Source: Faecalibacterium sp. I3-3-89 (lineage in GTDB: Bacteria > Bacillota > Clostridia > Oscillospirales > Ruminococcaceae). Taken from it: DNA of 64,000 bases. Location of the stretch: NCBI RefSeq assembly GCF_023347275.1, contig NZ_CP094468.1:2294001-2358000 (forward strand), in the 5' to 3' direction. The translations under genes were made by a program, and so were the position numbers. This document shows, piece by piece, positions 35,582 through 44,053 of the stretch (position 1 is the stretch's first letter; each line of letters starts with the position of its first letter). The notes beneath the pieces were generated by a model. The model did not search any database. It worked only from the letters and a program-made list of their open reading frames with translations, and was not told the DNA's origin.

Positions 35582-36633
35582 GTCTGGAAGTGCACATCGA
35601 GAAAAAGCTGAACGGCTTTACCCTCCGCTCTGACTTCACCGCCGGGAACACTGCCACGGCCATTCTGGGCGCCTCCGGCTGCGGCAAGAGCATGACCCTG
35701 CGCTGCATCGCGGGCATCGTGAAGCCCGACAAGGGCCGCATCCTGCTGGATGGGCGGGTGCTGTTCGACAGCGAGCAGCACATCGACCTGCCGCCCCAGC
35801 AGCGGGGCGTGGGCCTGCTGTTCCAAAACTACGCCCTCTTCCCGAACATGACCGTGGAGCAGAACATCCTCTGCGGCCTGAACGCAGAAAAAGACAGAGC
35901 CGCCCGCAAAGGCCGCTGCGCCGAAATGCTGCGGGCCATGCGGCTGGAAGAGCTGGCAGGCCGCCGCCCCGCCGAGCTTTCCGGCGGGCAGCAGCAGCGC
36001 ACCGCGCTGGCCCGCATCCTCGTGGGCCGGCCCCGCCTCCTGATGCTGGACGAACCGTTCAGCGCACTGGACAGCTACCTCCGGGAGGAGGTAGAGGGCG
36101 AGGTGGGGAGCCTGCTGGCAGGCTTTGAGGGCACGGCCCTCCTCGTCACCCACAACCGGGACGAGGCCTACCGCCTGTGCCGGGACATGATCGTCATGGA
36201 CAGCGGGCGGGTGCTCCGCACCGGCACGACCAAGGCCGTCTTCGCCGACCCCCGCAGTACCGCCGCCGCCCGGCTCACCGGCTGCAAAAACATCCTGCCC
36301 TGCGCCCGGGTGGACGCCCACACCGTCCGTCTAACAGGCTGCGAGTGCCTGCTGCATCTGGCCGCTGAGGTCCCGGAGGGCTGCACTGCCGTGGGCATCC
36401 GCGCCCACGATCTCGCACCCTGTGCCGCCGAAGCCCTCAACGCCCTGCCGGTAGAGCTGCTCTCCGCCAGCGAGAACCCCTTCGACTGGAACCTCATCTT
36501 CCGGCTGCCGGGCGGCTCCCGCCTGTGGTGGAAGGTCTCCAAAACGACCCTGTCGGTGGCCGAGCCTGCCGCCCCGGCCTGCCTCGCCGCACTGCCCGGG
36601 AGCATCATGCCTCTGACGGACGTACGTGCGTAG
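35578..36633 (+). CDS. modC: Molybdate ABC transporter ATPase ModC
   Basis: 351-residue ATPase. Walker A GASGCGKSMTL, Q loop QNYALFPNMTV, signature LSGGQQQRTALARIL, Walker B LLMLDEPFSALD and switch His in LLVTHNRDEAYRL are all present. Residues about 235-351 form a C-terminal regulatory region in the place of the TOBE/MOP domain. The gene ends the molybdenum operon and faces metH across a shared terminator. Confidence 0.94.
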   Translation: MSLEVHIEKKLNGFTLRSDFTAGNTATAILGASGCGKSMTLRCIAGIVKPDKGRILLDGRVLFDSEQHIDLPPQQRGVGLLFQNYALFPNMTVEQNILCGLNAEKDRAARKGRCAEMLRAMRLEELAGRRPAELSGGQQQRTALARILVGRPRLLMLDEPFSALDSYLREEVEGEVGSLLAGFEGTALLVTHNRDEAYRLCRDMIVMDSGRVLRTGTTKAVFADPRSTAAARLTGCKNILPCARVDAHTVRLTGCECLLHLAAEVPEGCTAVGIRAHDLAPCAAEALNALPVELLSASENPFDWNLIFRLPGGSRLWWKVSKTTLSVAEPAAPACLAALPGSIMPLTDVRA

Positions 36634-36641
36634 TTCGAACA

Positions 36642-36688
36642 AAAACAGAAATGAGCCGGTGCAGAATGCACCGGCTCATTTCTGTTTT
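36642..36688. terminator. Bidirectional terminator between modC and metH
   Basis: A perfect 22-bp stem (AAAACAGAAATGAGCCGGTG and so on) around a GAA loop, with A-run and T-run on opposite sides, so it can end both converging transcripts. Confidence 0.9.
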
Positions 36689-36689
36689 C

Positions 36690-39131
36690 TTATGATTCTC
36701 CGAAGAATTTCTTGGCAATATCGGCGCTCTGCTTGGCGTCCTTGGCGTACCAGTCCGCGCCGATCTTCTCAGCGTACTCCGGCGTCAGAACAGCGCCGCC
36801 CACCATGACCTTGCAGTCGAGCTTGGCCGCACGGAGGGCCGCGATGGTCTCCTCCATGCTCTTGAGGGTGGTGGTCATCAGGGCCGAGAGGCCCACGAGA
36901 TGGACATCCTTCTCCCGGACGGTATCCACCACCGTCTCCACCGGCACATCACGGCCAAGGTCGATGACCTCAAAGCCGTAGTTCTCGAGGATGACCCGGA
37001 CGATGTTTTTGCCGATGTCGTGGACATCGCCCTTGACGGTGGCGAGGACGATGCGGCCCTTGCTGGCTCCGGCCCCACCCCGCTTGGCGATGGCGGTCTT
37101 GATCTCCTCAAAGGCGGCCTGCGCGGCGCTGGCGGCCTGCAGCAGCTGGGGCAGGAAGAGCTTGCCCTTCTCGTACTTCTCGCCCACCACGTCCAGCGCC
37201 GGGATGAGGGCCTCGTCCACCAGCGTCAGCGGCTCGGTGGTGTCCAGCAGAGTGTGGGTACGGGCAGCGGCCTCGCCCTTGAGGCCCTTTTCCACCGCCT
37301 GCATGAGGGCGGCAAAGGGGCCGCTGTGAGCCGCATCCGCCTCTGCCGGTGCGTCTGCTGTCTGGGACGCCTGCGCCGTTCTGGCCTGTGCCAGCGCGGT
37401 GCTGGCGGGGACTTTATCGGCATAGCGGGCAATGTAGGCCGTGCTCTGCCTGTCCCGGTTGGTCAGGACGTTGTAAGCGTAGACCGCCGCCATCATCTCC
37501 TCGCTGGAGGGGTTCATGATGGCGAGGTCGAGGCCCGCATACATGGCCATGGTCAGAAAGGCGGTGTTGAGGTAGGGGCGGCAGGGCAGACCGAAGCTGA
37601 TGTTGGACACGCCGAGGATGGTGCGGACGCCCAGCTCCTTCTTGCAGCGGGCCAGCGCCTCCACGGTGGCCAGAACGTCCTCCTGCTGGGCGCTGGCGGT
37701 GAGGGTGAGGCAGTCGATGTAGATGTCCTCCCGGGGGATGCCATGAGCCAGCGCGGCATCCACGATCCGCTTTGCGATCGCAAAGCGGGCGTCGGCGCTG
37801 GGCTGGATGCCACGCTCATCAATGGCGAGGCCCACTACGGCTGCGCCGTACTTTTTGCAGAGGGGCAGGACTCGCTCCAACACCTCCGTCTCGCCGTTCA
37901 CCGAGTTGACGATGGGCTTGCCGTTATAGACCCGCAGGCCCCGCTCGAGGGCGTCGGCGTGAGAGGAATCCAGCTGCAAAGGCAGGCTCACCACGCTCTG
38001 CAGGGCCTTGACCACCTGCTCCATGACGGCAGGCTCGTCCACACCGGGAGCGCCCACATTGACGTCCAGCACCTGTGCGCCGGCCTCGGACTGGCTGACG
38101 GCCTGCTCGAGGATGTAGTTCATATCTCCCTCGCGGAGGGCCTGCTGGAACCGCTTTTTGCCGGTGGGGTTGATGCGCTCTCCCACCACGGTGATGCCGT
38201 CCACCGTGACGAAATCCATCGGCGAGCAGAGCACCGAGGGCATGGCGTGGGCAGCCCGGCCCGGCCTGCAGTCGGCGAAAACGCCGTTCAGCAGCCGGAT
38301 GAAATCGGGGGTGGTGCCGCAGCAGCCGCCCGCCGCGAAGAGCTTCAGCTCCCGGTAGGGCTTCATCTCCATGGCAAAGAGCTGGGGGGTGATGTCGTAG
38401 CCGCTGCCGTCGGCCCGGGGCAGGCCCGCGTTGGGCTTGACGAAGACCGGGAAATCGCCGGGCAGGGCCTCGGCCAGACGCTTCGCCATCGGGAAGATCT
38501 CCTTCGGGCCGAGGGAGCAGTTGATGCCCACGGCATCTGCGCCGAGGCCCCGGGCCGTGACGGCGAAGCTCTCGACGGTGCAGCCGGTAAAGGTGCGCCC
38601 GCCTGCCTCAAAGCTCATGCTGGCGAGGATGGGCAGCGTGCAGTTCTCTTTCGCGGCCAGCAGGGCGGCCTTCAGCTCGTAGAGGTCGGTAAAGGTCTCG
38701 AAGAAGACAAGGTCGGCCCCGGCAGTCGCACCGGCCCGGACGATGCGGCCATACTCGGCCACGGCATCCTCAAAAGCCAGCGTGCCGTTGGGCTCCAGCA
38801 GCTCGCCCAGCGGGCCGACGTCCAGCGCCGCCAGCGCGCCGTAGGGGGCGCAGGCCCGCTTGCAGTTGGCGATGCCCGCCGCAATGATCTCTTCCAGCGT
38901 GTACTCGCTGCCCGCCAGCTTGTGGGCCGACGCGCCGAAGGTGTTGGCGTTGATGATTCGGCTTCCGGCGGCGGCGTAGCGGCTGTGGATGCTCTCGATG
39001 AGCTGCGGGTCGGTGATGTTCAGCTCCTCGGGCCGTGCGCCCAGCTTCAGGCCCGCTGCCTGCAGCATGGTGCCCATACCGCCGTCCAGAAGGATGGTGT
39101 TGGGCTGGGTAAACAGTTCATTCGCTTGCAC
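36690..39131 (-). CDS. metH: Cobalamin-dependent methionine synthase, catalytic part
   Basis: 813-residue enzyme moving a methyl group from methyltetrahydrofolate through cobalamin to homocysteine. Domains in order: homocysteine-binding barrel (residues 1-300; zinc cysteines in GINCSLGP and AAGGCCGTTPD), pterin-binding barrel (320-590; VVGERINPTGKKRF), cap (640-700), and B12-binding domain with DVHDIGKNI (His ligand) at about 710. The SAM-dependent reactivation domain of the 1,200-residue E. coli enzyme is absent and is supplied by the upstream gene, which overlaps by 14 bp. The link between pterin and cap domains is long and Ala/Gln-rich. Confidence 0.95.
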   Translation of the reverse strand: MQANELFTQPNTILLDGGMGTMLQAAGLKLGARPEELNITDPQLIESIHSRYAAAGSRIINANTFGASAHKLAGSEYTLEEIIAAGIANCKRACAPYGALAALDVGPLGELLEPNGTLAFEDAVAEYGRIVRAGATAGADLVFFETFTDLYELKAALLAAKENCTLPILASMSFEAGGRTFTGCTVESFAVTARGLGADAVGINCSLGPKEIFPMAKRLAEALPGDFPVFVKPNAGLPRADGSGYDITPQLFAMEMKPYRELKLFAAGGCCGTTPDFIRLLNGVFADCRPGRAAHAMPSVLCSPMDFVTVDGITVVGERINPTGKKRFQQALREGDMNYILEQAVSQSEAGAQVLDVNVGAPGVDEPAVMEQVVKALQSVVSLPLQLDSSHADALERGLRVYNGKPIVNSVNGETEVLERVLPLCKKYGAAVVGLAIDERGIQPSADARFAIAKRIVDAALAHGIPREDIYIDCLTLTASAQQEDVLATVEALARCKKELGVRTILGVSNISFGLPCRPYLNTAFLTMAMYAGLDLAIMNPSSEEMMAAVYAYNVLTNRDRQSTAYIARYADKVPASTALAQARTAQASQTADAPAEADAAHSGPFAALMQAVEKGLKGEAAARTHTLLDTTEPLTLVDEALIPALDVVGEKYEKGKLFLPQLLQAASAAQAAFEEIKTAIAKRGGAGASKGRIVLATVKGDVHDIGKNIVRVILENYGFEVIDLGRDVPVETVVDTVREKDVHLVGLSALMTTTLKSMEETIAALRAAKLDCKVMVGGAVLTPEYAEKIGADWYAKDAKQSADIAKKFFGES

Positions 39132-39807
39132 AGGTCTTGCCCCTCTTTCTGTATTCGCACCGCGTGTTCAGCACACAGTGGCCGCACCCGGCGAGATGTC
39201 CCTTCACCGGGTGGTCGCTCAGCCCCAGCAGAGCGGTCACGCTCTTGCGGGGCGTCATAAGGTCGTTTTCGGTCACGCAAAGCCCGACTCGGCGGGCGGT
39301 ATCCAGCGCCGCCGCCACCAGCGGCTGCACCCCGATGGGCCAGTCGCCATAGCCCGGCGAGAAGCGGCCCGTGAGATACCTGTCCTGCCCTGCGGCCCAC
39401 TGCCGCAGCTCGGCCTCGGCGGCGTCTGCGGCCTGTTCGGCCAGCGCCGAGCCGAGGGCATCCGAGGCCACACCGGCAGCAATATCCCCTACTCCGGCGC
39501 GGCGGATCTGGCTGTCTGCGCCCGGGCCGAGGGTCACGGCCAGAAGCAGGGCCTCCCGGCACCCCTCAAGGTGGCGGAAGATGTCCTCCCCCTTCAGGAT
39601 GCCGACCTGCGCAAGGCTCTCCACATCGGCCTCAAGCCAGACGGCCCGGGGGGTGGCGGCGGCGAGAAGGGGTGCAGCGCACCGTTCCAGAAGAGCGAGG
39701 GTGGCGCTGTCGGCCTCGCCCCGCGCGCCGAAATATCGCGCGGCCTGCCGGATGTCGATGGACTCCGGCTTTGTTAGATGCAAGGGTCTGCTTGGCCCGA
39801 TGGGCAT
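39118..39807 (-). CDS. Stand-alone methionine synthase activation domain protein
   Basis: 229 residues corresponding to the activation domain of MetH, which binds SAM and returns oxidised cobalamin to the active form. The signature RFSPGYGDWPI near residue 148 matches the RxSPGYP-type SAM-binding segment. The C-terminus has a cysteine motif CGHCVLNTRCEYRKRGKTC that could hold a metal. The gene precedes and overlaps metH, so the two halves of the enzyme are made together. Confidence 0.9.
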   Translation of the reverse strand: MPIGPSRPLHLTKPESIDIRQAARYFGARGEADSATLALLERCAAPLLAAATPRAVWLEADVESLAQVGILKGEDIFRHLEGCREALLLAVTLGPGADSQIRRAGVGDIAAGVASDALGSALAEQAADAAEAELRQWAAGQDRYLTGRFSPGYGDWPIGVQPLVAAALDTARRVGLCVTENDLMTPRKSVTALLGLSDHPVKGHLAGCGHCVLNTRCEYRKRGKTCASE

Positions 39808-39842
39808 TTTTGCTGCCTCCTTCTTTTGACTGAAGTAGAATA

Positions 39843-39871
39843 AGTATACCGCACTGGTAGGCTAAAATCAA
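39843..39871 (-). promoter_or_regulatory. Promoter of the split metH operon
   Basis: TTGATT, 17 bp, TATACT on the minus strand, 36 bp upstream of the activation-domain gene. There is no room for a cobalamin or SAM riboswitch between promoter and gene. Confidence 0.7.
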
Positions 39872-39874
39872 CAG

Positions 39875-39912
39875 AAAAGCCCCTCTCTCAGCATTTTTGC
39901 CGGGAGAGGGGC
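39875..39912 (-). terminator. Terminator of the ECF S-component gene
   Basis: On the minus strand GCCCCTCTC and GAGAGGGGC flank a 16-base loop and are followed by TTTT. It lies between the ECF gene and the metH promoter. Confidence 0.8.
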
Positions 39913-39956
39913 CTGTAAACTTTATATCAGCGGACGTCCCTGACCGACACCGCCTG

Positions 39957-40556
39957 TTACTTCAGGAACTTGCGAACGGCACGGGCGACGATGCCGCCCA
40001 GAATGCCGGACACGAGGAACTCGGCCACGCCCTGCACGCCGACCAGCAGGACGACGAACATCAGGGGGTTGGCTGCACCCTTGACCGACACGAGGTTCTG
40101 GACGTAATCGCAGCTGTAGAAGGCCAGCACGATGTAGCCCATGAAGAACAGGGTGTTGAGGGCCGGGGCGCACATGGCGCTGATCAGGTAGCTCCAGGTA
40201 CCGGGCTTGTCGAGGCCCTTGATGGCGTTGAAGATGAGGCCGACGCACACGCCCATCAGCACACGCATACCCACGCAGAGGATGAAGGTGTTGACGGGGC
40301 TGACCTGAAACAGCGCGCCGGTCATGGCAGAGGCGCCGGTGACAGCGTCATAGAAGCTCACCGCACCGAACACGCCGCCGAGGATGGCACCTGCTGCGGG
40401 ACCCATGGTGATGGCCCCCACAGCGATCGGCAGGGTCAAAAAGCTCATGTAAAGCGGGCCTACGGGCACACTGCCGAGGCCGATGGCCTTCATGACCAGC
40501 TCAATGGCGACCAGCAGTGCCAGCCGGGTGAGGGTGCGAAGATCGTTGTTTTTCAT
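39957..40556 (-). CDS. ECF transporter S component, probably for pantothenate
   Basis: 199-residue membrane protein with about six hydrophobic helices and the S-component opening ALLVAIELVMKAIGLGSVPVGP. In energy-coupling-factor importers such subunits bind the vitamin and work with shared EcfAA'T. The next-but-one gene upstream is coaX and coaBC lies beyond it, so pantothenate (PanT) is the most likely substrate; the context, not a diagnostic residue, gives this. It has its own promoter and terminator. Confidence 0.8.
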   Translation of the reverse strand: MKNNDLRTLTRLALLVAIELVMKAIGLGSVPVGPLYMSFLTLPIAVGAITMGPAAGAILGGVFGAVSFYDAVTGASAMTGALFQVSPVNTFILCVGMRVLMGVCVGLIFNAIKGLDKPGTWSYLISAMCAPALNTLFFMGYIVLAFYSCDYVQNLVSVKGAANPLMFVVLLVGVQGVAEFLVSGILGGIVARAVRKFLK

Positions 40557-40648
40557 AATTCAGTTTTCCTCCTTGCTGCCGTTCCGCCTTAACTATCGGA
40601 TACGGCGCAAACCTGCCCGTGAATCACACGGGGTCTTTTGTTGAATCG

Positions 40649-40677
40649 AATCTAAAATATACCGGTCGTTGTGTCAG
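40649..40677 (-). promoter_or_regulatory. Promoter of the ECF S-component gene
   Basis: CTGACA, 17 bp, TAGATT on the minus strand, about 90 bp before the start. A short hairpin CCCGTG/CACGGG lies in the leader. Confidence 0.5.
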
Positions 40678-40696
40678 GGAACTCCCGGGGATAGCA

Positions 40697-41683
40697 TCAA
40701 AATTCGCTGGGGAAGCGGATGCCCGCGTCGCGGCGGGCCGTCTCCAGCACCCGGCTGACGGCCACCGAGGTGTCCAGCATCCGGCTGCACAGCTCCTGAT
40801 CCCCGCTCTCGATGGCGCGGGCGATGGCGTGGAACTCTGCCGCCTGCCGGGGGCGGCCTGCGCTGAGGTTGAAGTGCTCTTCCCTGCCCTTATAGGGGTG
40901 GAAGGTGACGCCGCCGCAGAAGTTGGCGGTGGATTTCTGGAGCAGATAGCCCTTGGTGCCCTGAATGATGTACCGGGCCGGAGAGCTGCTGTCCTTGGCG
41001 TTGATGCTCACGGCCTTGAAGCTGCGATACTCCATCGTCAGCACGCCGCTGGTGTCGATGCCGCGGGCGATGTTGGCCGCATAGTGGACTTTGTTGGGTG
41101 CGCCGAAAAGGCCCACCACATAGCTGACGTTGTAGACGCCGAGGTCCATCAGCGCGCCGCCGGCACAGGCCGGGTCGAAAGACGGCCAGACCCTGCCGAT
41201 GCAGAAATCGTCATACCGGCTGGAATACTGGCTGAAATTGCACTGCACCATGGTGACAGCGCCCACCTTGGGCAGCATCTCACGGAGCTTGGCGTAGTTG
41301 TCCTGATACTGGGTGGTGACGGCCTCGAAGAGGAAGAGCTTTTTGCTCCGGGCCAGCTCGGCCAGCTCTTCGGCCTGCGCCGCCGTGGGAGCCATCGGCT
41401 TTTCCACGATCACATGGCGTCCGGCCTCGAGGGCGGCACGGGTGTATTTTACGTGCAGGATATTCGGCACCGCGATATACACCACGTCTACCCAGCTCAG
41501 CAGCTCGTCGTAGCGGGTGGTGTGGCGGGCCACGCCGTACTGACCGCAGAGGGCCTGCGCCTCCTCAGCGCTCCGCTCAGTGCTGCAGAGGGCCTCGACC
41601 TTGAAGGGGCTTTCCGGCCCTGTGAGCCAAGGCAGGAACTCCCGGACGATCATGCCTGCGCCGAGAATGCCTAATTTCATCAT
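40697..41683 (-). CDS. Gfo/Idh/MocA-family NAD(P)-dependent oxidoreductase
   Basis: 328 residues. Rossmann motif LGILGAGMIVREFLPWL at the N-terminus, the family's VIVEKPMAPTAAQAEEL (catalytic Lys in EKP), and GGALMDLGVYNVSYVVGLFG of the substrate domain. Substrates of the family are sugars, inositols or related polyols; nothing here narrows it. It lies 20 bp after coaX on the same strand, with AAGGAGAAACC before ATG 41683. Confidence 0.9.
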   Translation of the reverse strand: MMKLGILGAGMIVREFLPWLTGPESPFKVEALCSTERSAEEAQALCGQYGVARHTTRYDELLSWVDVVYIAVPNILHVKYTRAALEAGRHVIVEKPMAPTAAQAEELAELARSKKLFLFEAVTTQYQDNYAKLREMLPKVGAVTMVQCNFSQYSSRYDDFCIGRVWPSFDPACAGGALMDLGVYNVSYVVGLFGAPNKVHYAANIARGIDTSGVLTMEYRSFKAVSINAKDSSSPARYIIQGTKGYLLQKSTANFCGGVTFHPYKGREEHFNLSAGRPRQAAEFHAIARAIESGDQELCSRMLDTSVAVSRVLETARRDAGIRFPSEF

Positions 41684-41703
41684 AAGGTTTCTCCTTTTCA
41701 GTC

Positions 41704-42630
41704 TTAGCCCGCCTTGGCCTCACCGTCCCGGCGGGGACGGCGGCCGCTGCGGCCATGACGGCGGGGACTGCTGCCGCTGTGGGGGCGGCGTCCTGCCGGG
41801 CGGGGGCCGGGACGACGGTGCTCTCCCTCGTTCCGCGGCTCATGGCGGTGCTCATGCTGGGGGGCATTGAGCTGATACAGGAGGGCCAGCCCCTTCAGCA
41901 GCAGCTCAGGGTCGTAGGTGAGCGGGTGGCGGCAGAGGGGGATGACGTACTTTGCCAGACCGCCCGTGACCACCAGCGTGACCGGACGGCCCAGCTCCTC
42001 CTCGATGCGCTGGGTGATGCCGTCCAGCAGGACAGCCGCACCCAGCACCGAGCCGGAAAGCATACACTTCTCGGTATCGACGCCGATGGCGCTTTTGGGG
42101 GACGAAAGATGCACCTGTGGCAGCTGGGCGCACCTCTCCCCCAGCGCCCGCAGACCGGTGGAAAGGCCGGGGCAGATGACGCCGCCCCGGAAGACCTTAT
42201 CCTCATCCACCACGTTGAAGGTGGTGGCGGTGCCGAGGTCTACCGTGACCACCGGCAGCGGGAAGTTCGCCGCCGCGTAGGCCGCATCCACGAGGCGGTC
42301 TTTGCCGACGGCGTGGGGGTCGGGCACCCCCATCGTCAGTCCGGTGCGGATGTCGGGCGAAACGATGACCGGCTTTTTGCCGGTGTAGTAGCGGGCGCAC
42401 TCGGCCAGCGCCCCCGTGATCTGGGGGACGACGCTGGTGAGGACAGCGCCCTCGAAGCGGATGGGCTTTTCCGGATGCCTCCGGTGGGCGAACACCTTTT
42501 CCATCTCGGCGCGGTACTCCGCCGCCGTGCGGGTGCGCACCGTGTCCATGTGGGCCACAAAGCATACACGTCCGTCCCGGATGCCCCCAAGGGCGACGGT
42601 GGTGTTGCCTATATCAATGGCTAAAATCAT
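41704..42630 (-). CDS. coaX: Type III pantothenate kinase with long basic tail
   Basis: 308 residues. CoaX phosphorylates pantothenate, the first step to CoA, and is not inhibited by CoA. The ASKHA fold motifs are clear: MILAIDIGNTTVALG, DPHAVGKDRLVDAAYAA, VTVDLGTATTFNVVD and GGVICPGLSTGLRAL. The catalytic part ends near residue 255 as usual, then a tail of about 50 residues very rich in Arg, His, Pro and Gly follows (PAGRRPHSGSSPRRHGRSG). The tail is absent from the CoaX proteins I know. Confidence 0.93.
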   Translation of the reverse strand: MILAIDIGNTTVALGGIRDGRVCFVAHMDTVRTRTAAEYRAEMEKVFAHRRHPEKPIRFEGAVLTSVVPQITGALAECARYYTGKKPVIVSPDIRTGLTMGVPDPHAVGKDRLVDAAYAAANFPLPVVTVDLGTATTFNVVDEDKVFRGGVICPGLSTGLRALGERCAQLPQVHLSSPKSAIGVDTEKCMLSGSVLGAAVLLDGITQRIEEELGRPVTLVVTGGLAKYVIPLCRHPLTYDPELLLKGLALLYQLNAPQHEHRHEPRNEGEHRRPGPRPAGRRPHSGSSPRRHGRSGRRPRRDGEAKAG

Positions 42631-42652
42631 AATTCAGTTCCTCGTAGGGTCG

Positions 42653-42716
42653 AACCTCTCCCTGAAAGGCTCCCCCTTTGGGAGAGGCCTGCATACGTCT
42701 GCGCCGACGGAGAGAT
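42653..42716. repeat. Short MITE-like repeat R3
   Basis: 64 bp from AACCTCTCCCTG to GACGGAGAGA with a CTCCC-CTTTG-GGAG hairpin between; a shortened member of the CTCTCC repeat group, in the coaX-coaBC divergent gap. Confidence 0.7.
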
Positions 42717-42739
42717 TTTCTATTGATAAGTCAAGCTGT

Positions 42740-42768
42740 ATTTTACCGCATTTTGAGCCAAGATACAA
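42740..42768 (-). promoter_or_regulatory. coaX promoter
   Basis: TTGTAT, 17 bp, TAAAAT on the minus strand; the R3 repeat lies in the leader between it and coaX. Confidence 0.55.
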
Positions 42769-42786
42769 CCCCAACCAAAGATTTTG

Positions 42787-42815
42787 TTGTGCTCTGAGCG
42801 TTTTTGCATTATACT
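42787..42815 (+). promoter_or_regulatory. coaBC promoter
   Basis: TTGTGC, 17 bp, TATACT, 37 bp before the coaBC start. Confidence 0.65.
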
Positions 42816-42851
42816 GTAGCTATATCATCCCTGTTTATAGGAGGCATCTGG

Positions 42852-44045
42852 ATGGATCTGAAGGGAAAATGCGTCCTTTTGGGCGTCAGCGGCGGCATCG
42901 CCGCCTATAAAATGGCCAACGTGGCCAGCGCACTGCGCAAGCTGGGGGCCGACGTGGAGGTCATCATGACCAAAAACGCCACCCAGTTCATCACCCCCAT
43001 CACGTTCGAGACCCTGACGGGCCACAAGTGCATGGTGGACACCTTTGACCGTGATTTCAAGTTCGAAGTCACCCACATCTCGCTGGCAAAGAAGGCCGAC
43101 GTCATCCTTGTGGCCCCTGCCACGGCCAACGTCATCGCCAAGATGGCCCACGGCATCGCCGACGATATGCTCACCACGGTGGTGCTGGCTGCGAAGTGCC
43201 CAAAGCTGGTCTCCCCCGCCATGAACACCGGGATGCTGGAGAATCCCATCACGCAGGACAACATCTCCACGCTGGAGCGCTACGGCTTCACGGTCATCCC
43301 CTCCGAGAGCGGCGTGCTGGCCTGCAAGGATGTGGGCAGCGGCCGCCTGCCGAAGGAGGACGTCCTGCTGGACTATATCTTCCGGGCCATTGCAAAGCCG
43401 AAGGATCTGGCCGGTCTGCGCATCGCTGTCACCGCCGGACCCACGCAGGAGCCGCTGGACCCTGTGCGCTACCTGACCAACCACTCCACCGGCAAGATGG
43501 GCTACGCCGTGGCCCGCGCCGCCGCGATGCGGGGCGCAGCCGTCACCCTCATCCACGGCCCCACGGCCCTGCAGCCGGTGCGGTTCACGGAGGATGTGCC
43601 CATCACGACGGCCCAGCAGATGTACGAGGCCGTGACGAGCCGCTTTGACGAGATGGACGTGCTGGTCATGGCCGCTGCCGTGGCCGACTACCGTCCCGCC
43701 GCCGTGGCCGACGACAAGATCAAGAAGAAGGACGGCGACCTCTCCATCGCCGTGGAGCGGACGCCCGACATCCTCGGCACCATCGGCCCCAAAAAGAAGG
43801 GACAGTTCCTCTGCGGCTTCTCGATGGAGACGCGGGATATGCTGGCCAACTCCTCGGCCAAGCTCGAGAAGAAGAACCTCGACATGGTGGTGGCCAACAA
43901 CCTGAAGGTGGCCGGTGCCGGCTTCGGCGTGGACACCAACGTCGTCACCTTCATCACCCCGGACGGCGCACGGGAGCTGCCCCTGATGAGCAAGGACGAT
44001 GTGGCAGACGCCATTCTGGACGAGATCTTAAAGCGCCGCCGATAA
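42852..44045 (+). CDS. coaBC: Bifunctional phosphopantothenoylcysteine decarboxylase/synthetase
   Basis: 397-residue flavoprotein carrying CoaC (residues 1-185) and CoaB (186-397). CoaC: LLGVSGGIAAYKMANV, the catalytic His in FEVTHISLAKKAD, and PAMNTGMLENP. CoaB: VTAGPTQEPLDPVRYLTNHSTGKMGYA, AAAVADYRP and KKKG. It joins cysteine to phosphopantothenate and decarboxylates the product. ATG 42852 has AGGAGG upstream. It is divergent from coaX. Confidence 0.96.
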   Translation: MDLKGKCVLLGVSGGIAAYKMANVASALRKLGADVEVIMTKNATQFITPITFETLTGHKCMVDTFDRDFKFEVTHISLAKKADVILVAPATANVIAKMAHGIADDMLTTVVLAAKCPKLVSPAMNTGMLENPITQDNISTLERYGFTVIPSESGVLACKDVGSGRLPKEDVLLDYIFRAIAKPKDLAGLRIAVTAGPTQEPLDPVRYLTNHSTGKMGYAVARAAAMRGAAVTLIHGPTALQPVRFTEDVPITTAQQMYEAVTSRFDEMDVLVMAAAVADYRPAAVADDKIKKKDGDLSIAVERTPDILGTIGPKKKGQFLCGFSMETRDMLANSSAKLEKKNLDMVVANNLKVAGAGFGVDTNVVTFITPDGARELPLMSKDDVADAILDEILKRRR

Positions 44046-44053
44046 GCGGCTCC

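Noticed and set aside
36900..39260. A 786-codon plus-strand frame opposite metH
   Set aside because: Antisense shadow of metH with no start signal or family resemblance.
39808..39956. Cobalamin or SAM riboswitch before the metH operon
   Set aside because: The promoter lies only 36 bp before the first gene, leaving no room.
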